Assembly (NCBI GenBank): GCA_013001485.1
Contig: JABDMN010000215.1
Location: 1-6,266, forward strand
Source: Acidimicrobiia bacterium
GTDB lineage: Bacteria > Actinomycetota > Acidimicrobiia > Spongiisociales > UBA5794
Reading direction: 5' to 3'
DNA: 6,266 bases
The first letter of the stretch is position 1; every line of letters starts with the position of its first letter. Both the position numbers and the translations under genes were made by a program. The notes beneath the pieces are model-generated. The model was not told the DNA's origin. It saw only the letters and a program-made list of their open reading frames with translations, and did no database searches. Below are positions 1-5,691 of the stretch, piece by piece.

Positions 1-3000
1 TTGCTCGACGCTTTCTCAGATCCGGCGGTCTCGGCCGAGCTTGCCGCTCGGGGCATCACCATTGCGGACCTCGATCTTGGGGACACGCCGCTCGGCTCTC
101 TGCCGTTCTCGGCACTGGCGATGGGGAAGATCTCCATCAAGGACATCGGGTCGGGCGACTTCCCCAGAGGCTCTGGAGGCGACCCCAGCGGCGTCGGTGA
201 CGCCCAGGTCAACAACCTCGTCGCCTGGTGTGACGAGCTCACAGAAGCCGTCTGCCTCCAACTGCGGATCACCTTTGACGCCAGTGACCTGCCGGTCCCG
301 TCGAGCGCAGATGGGATCTCGCTGTTGACCCTGATCCTGGCGGGCTCGCCGGTGAACTCGACGGCGCTCAACTCGACCGCTCTCAATAGCGTGGCCTTGA
401 ACTCGACAGCGCTGAACAGCACACCCATCACGGCCACAGCGCTCAACAGCACCGCCCTCAACTCGACAGCGCTCAATTCGGTGGCGTTGAACTCCACAGC
501 CTTGAACTCGGTGGCTCTGAATTCCACGGCCTTGAACAGCACGGCTCTGAACAGCGTGGCGTTGAACAGCACAGCCTTGAATTCGACAGCGCTGAACTCG
601 GTTGCGTTGAACAGCACGGCCCTCAACAGCGTGGCGTTGAACAGCACGGCGCTGAATTCGACGGCGCTCAACTCGACCGCTCTCAATAGCGTTGCCCTGA
701 ATAGCACGGCGCTGAATTCGACCGCGCTCAACTCGACCGCGTTGAACTCGGTTGCGTTGAACAGCACGGCTCTCAACAGCGTCGCTCTGAACTCGACCGC
801 GTTGAATTCGGTGGCGCTCAACAGCGTGGACCTGACTGGAATCGTCAACTGCGCACCCCCCGAGGAGTTGGCCGATTGTGCGAGCAACACTCTGACGTTG
901 AGCGACCTGACCGACGCCGACTTCGTCACCGGAGCCACGTATGGTCAACTTCTCCAGGCTGTCGTCGATACCGGACAACTGGACGGTGTCACTTGGGCTC
1001 AGATCATCGGTGAGCTCGCCGATCAAGGGTCACTCAGCGGGATCTCCTACGCCGACGTTCTCGGCGATCTTGCCGACCAGGACCTGCTGGGTTTCACGAA
1101 CTACGCGCTCGTGTTGACCGAACTGGTGGCTCTCGGCTTCCTGGACTCGACCACCTATGTGCAGATCGTCGGTGAGCTTGCTGACCAGGATCTACTCGAC
1201 TTCACCAACTTCGCTGAGATCCTCGCCGAGCTTGTCGAGCAGGAACTGATTGGGAGCGAGACGCTGGCGGAGATCTACGAACCGTTGCTCGACGCGGGGT
1301 TGTTGGATGAGCTGTCGCTGGGTGATCTGTTCGATGGTCTGATCGCTAACGAGGACCTGAGCTGGCAGGAGATCGACCTGGACCTCTCCGACCTCCAGTC
1401 ACTCGACAGCACGAGTGGAACTGTCAATTACACAATGCAGTTCGAGATCGCAGACGGCTCGGGCTCGGAGTCCGTCGATGTCACTGTCAACCTGCCGGCC
1501 GGCTTCATCCTCGACCCCGACTCGCCGGCGACGCTCGACCTGGCGCCGGGCGGCGCTCCGGTTGCTCGGGAACCCGATCAGGTGACGGGATCGCAGTCGA
1601 CGGGCCTTCAGGCGGTGTGGAACCTGACCGGTGTGCCCAATGGGATCTCGGTGGTGACGGTTCGGACGCTGGCCGGTGTCAAACTCGGTCCGACCTCTGC
1701 CTCGGCCTCCGTTGCCGCCGTCGGCGATCTGGTTGGGGGCACACAGGATCTGACGATCCTCGAAGCGTTCGAACCGAACGACTCCTTTGCCACCGCCGAG
1801 GAGGCAGCAGGGGGCACGATCTATCTGACCCACGTGTCGTCGCTCGACGATCGAGACCTGTTCAAGCTCGCGAACCTCCCGGTCGGGACGGAGATCACGG
1901 GTGTGCTCGGGAACCTGCCCGCCGACTACGACCTCGTCCTCTACGCACCGGCAGCGACGCAGCTGCGGGACTCTGCCGACCGGTCCGCTGCCGCCGTCGA
2001 CGACGAAGGTGTCGACATCCTCAGTCTCGAGGAGACCTCGGCCGAAGCGGTCGGCGACATAGACCTGCTCGACGAGCCGGGGTTCGTCGTGCACACCGTC
2101 TCGGCACAGCGCGGTACCCGCAACGAACGCATCGAGACCGAGCCGATCCGGGTCGCCGGCGACTACTACTTCCAGGTGACGGGTTACAACGGCGCTTCGA
2201 GCGCTACGCCCTACTCCTTCCGGATGAGGGTCGTCGAGCCCGGGGATCTCCCGCAGTGTGAGTGGCCGGGTCTGGCCGGGGGCACGCCTGGTGTCACGGG
2301 CGCCGTACCTCCAGGCGTGAATTCGCTCTTCCTCGTCAACCGTCAGCGGCTCGAGGTGGCCTACGGAGCGACGGCGGCGAACGCCGTGATGGTTGCCCTC
2401 CAGGATGTGGCCACTGCGAACGGGCTTGGCGTGCGGGGCGTGATCGTCGCGGTCGACGACGTCGACAACCTCGCCATCAACAACGCATACACAGACTGGG
2501 ACAACGACCCGTGCTCGGTGGATGCGGCCAACGGCGTGGCGAGCTCGATCGCCGCCCTCGTCGACGACTACCGGTCGCTCCACCCGACGATCGAGAACGT
2601 GGTCGTGGTCGGCGGCGATGAGATGATCCCGCAGTTCAGGGTCCCTGACGAGGTGTACCTCTCCAACGAGAACACCTACGCCTCGACCATCGGGGACTTG
2701 TCGGATCCGATCAGCCGGGCACTCGACGCGTCTTACCTGTTCACCGATGACCCCTATGGCGACCCGACACCGCTGGACGTCAACGGTCGTGAGGTCTACA
2801 TCACCGAGGTTGCGCTCGGTCGACTCGTGGAGCGTCCCGCCGACATCGTTCAGGCACTCGAGCGGTTCATCGACTTCGGCGGTCTTCTCGATCCTGCGTC
2901 GACCTCGAGCGCCTATGTCACGGCCTACGACTTCCTCATAGACGGTGGTGAGGCTGTGGCAGATCAGCTCGACGACACCATTCCCGCTCGACCGGTCACG

Positions 3001-5691
3001 CGGGTCATCAACGACCTCTGGGACCGCGCCGTGTTGGTGGCCGACTGGCTGAGCGGCGATTACTCGATCATGTCGATCAACGCCCACTTCGACCACAACC
3101 GGCTACAGCCTGCGGTGGGGGATACGGGCGGTTCAACGCTCGGTGACGGTCTTGCGACGGTCCAGGACGTCATCGACTCCGGTCCTGACACGCTTGCCGG
3201 AGGGATCATCTTCTCGATGGGCTGTCACGCAGGTTTGAGCGTGAGCGACATTCAGATCGCAGGCGTGCCGCTCGACCCGAACACCGGCCCGGCCGGAGAC
3301 GCCGTCGAGCGGGACTGGGCGCAGACGTTCGCCGAGCAGGGTGCGGTCTACGCAGCGAACACCGGCTACGGGTACGGCGACACCGAGGCGGTTGCGCTAT
3401 CCGAGCTGCTGATGGCCTACTTCGCAGACAACCTCGACGGGTCGATGACGATCGGTGAAGCACTGCAGTACGCCAAGCACCGGTACGCATCCGGTGAGCT
3501 GCTGTACGACGCCTTCGATGACAAGGTCATCATGCAGGCGACCTTCTACGGGTTGCCGATGTACTCAGTTGGAGCGAACCCGACTCCGGTGCCGCCTGTC
3601 GACCCGCTCCCGACCGGCACTGATCCGGTGACCGGGCTCACGGTGGCGACATTCGACGTCGACCTCGGGATCCTTCCCGGTGGACCCGATCTCGATCTCA
3701 ACCTCGTCGAAGCGACCGGAAACGAGCGAGGCTCGTACTACTTCGTCGACGTCGACGGGAACGGCACCTACAACAGCGATGACGGCACGCAGGTCACGCC
3801 GCTGCGGCCGATCCAGCCGAAGGTCGAGATCAACGCCACGCAGGAGAACCTCATCGCTCACGGAGCGCTCATCACCGACCTCCGCTCGGAGGACATCCCG
3901 AACTTCGACCCGGTGATCTCCAAGGCGACGGTCGACCTTGCCGCCAACGAACCCGAGCCGGCAGTGCTCAGCTCCTTCCCGTCTGCGCTCCAGGCAGTCA
4001 ATCGCTATCAGACCAAGGACGGGCTGCGTGACCAGCTCGTCCTCGTGCCTGGGCAGTTCCGCAGCACGAGCGAGACTCAAGGCATTCAGCGGCTCTACAC
4101 GAACCTCGATGGCTTCGTGTTCTACAGCCCGCTGTCGGAAACGGACTTCAAGCCGCCGACGATCAAGCGGGTCGAGGCGACCAAGACCCCGGTGGGGACC
4201 GGAACGCTTCTGACGTTCGGCGTCAAGGCGACCGACAAGGCGAACGACGTCGAGCGGGTGTACGTGCTCTTCCGTGAAGGCGAGAACGAGTGGACAGGTG
4301 TGAGCCTGGCCCTCAACGACGCGGGTTTTTGGAGTGGCTCCGCCCCCTTCACCGGCACCCCGACCGGCACCGGGATCGACTACTTCGTGCAGGCGGTCGA
4401 CAGCGCAGGGAACGTAGCCGTGAGCTCCAACAAGGCCGACCTGTTCATCACGGCCGACGCCGAGCCCCCGCCGCCGCTTCTCCTTCTCGATGGTGTCATC
4501 GTCGCCGGGTGGTATGCGCCGTCCGCTGAGGTGGCGCTGCAACTCGATCCAGGCGTCGAAGCCGAGTACGACATCGGCGGTACGGGTGGATTCGTCGAGT
4601 ACACCGGTCCGTTCGACGTCGAGGGAGACGGAGCGGTGACTCTCGTTGTCCGGACCACGGATGGTCAGGAAGAGACGACCACGCTGTTGGTCGACAGCTC
4701 CCCACCGGTCGTCACGTCTGCCCTGCAGGGAGCGACGCTGGTCAAGGGCGAATCGGTCGACTTCGAGCCCTTCGAATGCTCCGATGCCGGTTCCGGGGTT
4801 GCATCGTGCACCGCAGGTGCACCAGTTTCCACGGATTCGGTGGGCGACTTCTCCTTCACGGTGACCGCTGTCGACAACGTTGGCAACCAGGACGACGTCG
4901 TCGTCTCGTATTCGGTCGTTCCGCAGCCGCCCCAGATCACCGGAGTGACGGTCACCCCGGCGTTGGTGAGCTACCTCGAGGGTGATGTCACGCTCGAGGC
5001 GACGTTCACCGGTGAGGTGGTCTCCGCAGAGATCGACTGGGACGGCCCCGGTCCTGACCTGCCGGATGTGCTCTCGCCGCCCTTCAGCTCGGGGATCCTC
5101 ACGGCCGCCCACAACTACGACGAGGCGGGCATCTACACGGTCAGCGTGCGCCTGGAGAACTCTGCCGGCGCATTCGACGAGTATCTGTACGAGTTCGTGG
5201 TCGCCTACGACCCGGAGGGCGCTTCCGTGAAGTCAAAGGGCGAGATCGAGCTCACGCCTGGCACGTATCTCGTGGATCCGGCTCTCGTCATGGATGACAA
5301 GGACGAGTACACGGAAGGCAAGTTCGGCCTCCACGCCAAGTACAAGAAGAACGGCGAGCTTCACGGCCACACGAAGTTGAAGATCAAGGGCATCAAGCTC
5401 GAGGTCAAGTCGATCGACTACGACTGGCTGGTCATCACGGGCGCCCTGGCGAGGTACGAGGGAACCATTGAGATCAAGCACTTCGACGGCGTCTACGGCT
5501 TCTCGGTCACGGCGATCGACGGCGACCTCTACGAGACGGATGACTTCCAGGTCGACGAGTTCGGCATGAAGGTGTGGGACCTGGACACCGGAGAGCCGTT
5601 GCTGGACACCACGTTCCTCGGTGACTTCACGCGTGAGCTGATCAAGGGCAAGGTCGAGGTGAAGCCTCCCAAGAGCAGCTCACCCAACTAG
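1..5691 (+). CDS. Giant secreted multidomain protein: pentapeptide array + 18-aa repeats + PPC-like domain + gingipain-like (C25-type) cysteine peptidase + Ig-like modules (5'-partial)
   Basis: The frame is open from the first base to a TAG at 5689-5691 (1896 codons). It is taken as 5'-partial because the TTG at base 1 is followed by no signal peptide and the first residues already look like interior repeat sequence. Domains in order: degenerate pentapeptides (aa 19-50); regular pentapeptide array (116-280); eight 18-aa repeats (313-456); Ig/DUF11-like beta domain with VTVNLPAGF (470-575); PPC-like domain starting EPNDS (591-746); clan CD peptidase domain (774-1191) with VVVVGGDEMIPQ, His1029 and Cys1075; beta region with a calcium loop; Ig/OmpL47/PKD-like modules (1385-1740); post-COAP-1-like C-terminus. 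Short proline-rich linkers occur near 1194-1204, 1488-1492 and 1641-1644. Cysteines are few and some look paired (C1593/C1603), as expected outside the cell. I infer an extracellular protease or adhesin; the substrate is unknown. No LPXTG motif or C-terminal membrane helix is seen. Confidence 0.9.
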   Translation: MLDAFSDPAVSAELAARGITIADLDLGDTPLGSLPFSALAMGKISIKDIGSGDFPRGSGGDPSGVGDAQVNNLVAWCDELTEAVCLQLRITFDASDLPVPSSADGISLLTLILAGSPVNSTALNSTALNSVALNSTALNSTPITATALNSTALNSTALNSVALNSTALNSVALNSTALNSTALNSVALNSTALNSTALNSVALNSTALNSVALNSTALNSTALNSTALNSVALNSTALNSTALNSTALNSVALNSTALNSVALNSTALNSVALNSVDLTGIVNCAPPEELADCASNTLTLSDLTDADFVTGATYGQLLQAVVDTGQLDGVTWAQIIGELADQGSLSGISYADVLGDLADQDLLGFTNYALVLTELVALGFLDSTTYVQIVGELADQDLLDFTNFAEILAELVEQELIGSETLAEIYEPLLDAGLLDELSLGDLFDGLIANEDLSWQEIDLDLSDLQSLDSTSGTVNYTMQFEIADGSGSESVDVTVNLPAGFILDPDSPATLDLAPGGAPVAREPDQVTGSQSTGLQAVWNLTGVPNGISVVTVRTLAGVKLGPTSASASVAAVGDLVGGTQDLTILEAFEPNDSFATAEEAAGGTIYLTHVSSLDDRDLFKLANLPVGTEITGVLGNLPADYDLVLYAPAATQLRDSADRSAAAVDDEGVDILSLEETSAEAVGDIDLLDEPGFVVHTVSAQRGTRNERIETEPIRVAGDYYFQVTGYNGASSATPYSFRMRVVEPGDLPQCEWPGLAGGTPGVTGAVPPGVNSLFLVNRQRLEVAYGATAANAVMVALQDVATANGLGVRGVIVAVDDVDNLAINNAYTDWDNDPCSVDAANGVASSIAALVDDYRSLHPTIENVVVVGGDEMIPQFRVPDEVYLSNENTYASTIGDLSDPISRALDASYLFTDDPYGDPTPLDVNGREVYITEVALGRLVERPADIVQALERFIDFGGLLDPASTSSAYVTAYDFLIDGGEAVADQLDDTIPARPVTRVINDLWDRAVLVADWLSGDYSIMSINAHFDHNRLQPAVGDTGGSTLGDGLATVQDVIDSGPDTLAGGIIFSMGCHAGLSVSDIQIAGVPLDPNTGPAGDAVERDWAQTFAEQGAVYAANTGYGYGDTEAVALSELLMAYFADNLDGSMTIGEALQYAKHRYASGELLYDAFDDKVIMQATFYGLPMYSVGANPTPVPPVDPLPTGTDPVTGLTVATFDVDLGILPGGPDLDLNLVEATGNERGSYYFVDVDGNGTYNSDDGTQVTPLRPIQPKVEINATQENLIAHGALITDLRSEDIPNFDPVISKATVDLAANEPEPAVLSSFPSALQAVNRYQTKDGLRDQLVLVPGQFRSTSETQGIQRLYTNLDGFVFYSPLSETDFKPPTIKRVEATKTPVGTGTLLTFGVKATDKANDVERVYVLFREGENEWTGVSLALNDAGFWSGSAPFTGTPTGTGIDYFVQAVDSAGNVAVSSNKADLFITADAEPPPPLLLLDGVIVAGWYAPSAEVALQLDPGVEAEYDIGGTGGFVEYTGPFDVEGDGAVTLVVRTTDGQEETTTLLVDSSPPVVTSALQGATLVKGESVDFEPFECSDAGSGVASCTAGAPVSTDSVGDFSFTVTAVDNVGNQDDVVVSYSVVPQPPQITGVTVTPALVSYLEGDVTLEATFTGEVVSAEIDWDGPGPDLPDVLSPPFSSGILTAAHNYDEAGIYTVSVRLENSAGAFDEYLYEFVVAYDPEGASVKSKGEIELTPGTYLVDPALVMDDKDEYTEGKFGLHAKYKKNGELHGHTKLKIKGIKLEVKSIDYDWLVITGALARYEGTIEIKHFDGVYGFSVTAIDGDLYETDDFQVDEFGMKVWDLDTGEPLLDTTFLGDFTRELIKGKVEVKPPKSSSPN
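55..150 (+). repeat. Degenerate pentapeptide-like stretch (aa 19-50)
   Basis: Hydrophobic residues recur every five positions at I21, L26, L31, F36, M41 and I46. A second series, offset by three, falls at L24, L34, L39, I44 and I49 (T29 breaks it). This is the spacing of the two inward-facing positions of a pentapeptide beta-helix, although the individual units (such as PLGSL, PFSAL) differ from one another. It probably belongs to an array that continues upstream of the window, which also argues that base 1 is not the true start. The periodicity is seen directly; the fold is inferred. Confidence 0.5.
361..840 (+). repeat. Pentapeptide repeat array, 32 units of 15 bp, consensus [T/V]-A-L-N-S (aa 121-280)
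   Basis: Thirty units are exactly [T/V]ALNS. One unit is deviant (TPITA, aa 141-145), and the array closes with VDLTG (276-280), a textbook pentapeptide unit that fixes the register: T/V at i-2, A at i-1, L at the central position i, N and S after it. A degenerate SPVNS (116-120) precedes it. Known pentapeptide-repeat proteins fold as a right-handed four-sided beta-helix with four units per turn, so this stretch would give about eight turns. Ala at i-1 replaces the usual Asp/Asn, and Ser takes the place of the usual Gly, so this is an unusual sub-type. The DNA is much more variable than the protein: serine is coded by AGC in 14 units and by TCG/TCC in 16. Confidence 0.92.
937..1368 (+). repeat. 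Eight tandem 18-residue leucine-rich helical repeats (aa 313-456, 54-bp period)
   Basis: Units begin at aa 313, 331, 349, 367, 385, 403, 421 and 439 without any insertion or deletion. The approximate consensus is [T/S/N]-[Y/F/W/L]-A-x-[I/V/L]-[L/I/V]-x-x-L-[A/V]-[D/E]-x-x-x-L-x-x-x. Unit 5 reads TYVQIVGELADQDLLDFT. Each unit looks like one amphipathic helix followed by a short turn. Units 3+4 resemble units 5+6 more than their immediate neighbours (shared LADQDLL-x-FTN), which points to a 36-residue duplication. The last unit (S439-Q456) runs into the Ig-like domain through EDLSWQEIDLDLSDLQSL. I cannot match the repeat to a named family. Confidence 0.85.
1771..2238 (+). other. PPC-like (bacterial pre-peptidase C-terminal) beta domain, aa 591-746
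   Basis: The segment opens with EPNDSFATA, then DDRDLFKL and DYDLVLYAP, and closes with GDYYFQVTGYNG and a YSFRMRV strand. This is the usual order of landmarks in PPC domains: EPNDS start, D-x-D-x-F strand, D-x-D-L-x-L-Y strand, and a final Y-x-[F/L]-x-[V/I] strand. PPC domains are secreted beta-sandwich modules linked to extracellular proteases. An acidic, weakly conserved insertion (about aa 660-705) sits between the central and last strands and makes this copy longer than a typical PPC. It lies before the peptidase domain rather than after it. Confidence 0.7.
2320..3573 (+). other. Gingipain-like clan CD cysteine peptidase domain (C25-type), aa 774-1191
   Basis: The domain begins with LFLVNRQRL (aa 776-784). 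The core strand VVVVGGDEMIPQ (867-878) is followed by RVPDE and, further on, EVALGRLVERPADIVQALERFI, the arrangement seen in C25-type proteases. The hydrophobic strand YSIMSINAHFDHN carries candidate catalytic His1029 (His1032 is the alternative), and GGIIFSMGCHAG carries candidate catalytic Cys1075, 46 residues later. This order, a His after one beta-strand and a Cys after the next, is typical of caspase/gingipain-fold enzymes. The domain ends with FYGLPMYSVG, resembling the family end motif, then a proline-rich linker. Both catalytic residues are present, so an active enzyme is likely. Specificity cannot be read from the sequence. Confidence 0.68.
3748..3783 (+). other. EF-hand/dockerin-like calcium-binding loop, aa 1250-1261
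   Basis: The 12 residues DVDGNGTYNSDD carry oxygen ligands at loop positions 1, 3, 5, 7, 9 and 12 (D1250, D1252, N1254, T1256, N1258, D1261), with Gly at position 6. That is the spacing of an EF-hand-type calcium loop. It lies in the beta-rich segment after the peptidase domain. Position 12 is Asp rather than the commoner Glu. No second loop is evident nearby, so it may be structural. Confidence 0.5.
4153..5220 (+). other. Block of Ig-like modules (Ig/Fn3-like, OmpL47-like, Cys-pair Ig-like, PKD-like), aa 1385-1740
   Basis: Module 1 (about 1385-1484) ends with DYFVQAVDSAGNVAVSSNK, a common bacterial Ig/Fn3-like terminal strand. Module 2 (1493-1567) has AEYDIGGTGGFVEYTGPF and a closing VDSSPP, as in OmpL47-type repeats. 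Module 3 (1568-1640) has C1593-SDAGSGVAS-C1603 and FTVTAVDNVGNQDD, a module often found after OmpL47-like units; the two cysteines probably form a disulfide. Module 4 (1645-1736) has AAHNYDEAGIYTVSVRLENSAG, the H-x-Y-x-x-x-G-x-Y-x-V strand of PKD-like domains. Such modules act as extracellular spacers or carbohydrate/protein-binding units. Confidence 0.65.
5221..5688 (+). other. Lysine-rich C-terminal domain resembling the post-COAP-1 domain, aa 1741-1896
   Basis: The segment has the landmarks G-x-I near the start (KSKGEIEL), a GKFGLHAKY strand, the YDWLVITGALARYEG strand, a GVYGFSVTAIDGD strand, and a VWDLDTGEPLLD end. This order matches my recollection of the post-COAP-1 C-terminal domain of secreted actinobacterial proteins, usually found after PKD or Ig modules, as here. 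It contains 18 of the 34 lysines in the visible protein. The protein ends PPKSSSPN with no anchor. Confidence 0.5.

Noticed and set aside
1..3. TTG at base 1 as a true start codon
   Set aside because: No upstream sequence is visible, no signal peptide follows, and the following residues already have repeat-like periodicity. A truncated gene is the simpler reading.
361..825. CRISPR-like or intergenic satellite array
   Set aside because: The 15-bp period stays in frame with invariant protein units, has no spacers, and lies inside a long open frame.
361..825. Many N-S-T sequons suggesting N-glycosylation of the array
   Set aside because: The sequons result from the repeat spelling (ALNS followed by T). 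Nothing in the window points to a glycosylation system, and units followed by V lack the sequon.
361..840. Ice-binding beta-helix, because the array is rich in Thr, Ser and Asn
   Set aside because: In the register fixed by the terminal VDLTG unit, Thr points inward, so the outer face is not a TxT surface. There is no independent evidence for ice binding.
16..1026. Minus-strand open frame of 336 codons across the pentapeptide region
   Set aside because: It is the antisense shadow of the repeat array: its Arg/Gln/Val-rich pseudo-repeats are the complement of the ALNS codons, and it has no recognisable domain.
1617..2621. Plus-strand frames at 1617-2261 and 2262-2621
   Set aside because: Arg-rich out-of-frame translations of the PPC-like and peptidase regions; the in-frame reading has coherent motifs.
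1399..5112. Two long minus-strand open frames (1399-3096 and 3565-5112, more than 500 codons each)
   Set aside because: They lie opposite clear domain-bearing sequence. Their composition is rich in Arg, Val, Asp and Gly with no domain motif, as expected from high third-position GC in the real frame.
5641..5691. C-terminal anchor such as LPXTG or a membrane helix on the giant protein
   Set aside because: The protein ends in a Lys/Pro/Ser-rich tail (PPKSSSPN) with no hydrophobic segment.
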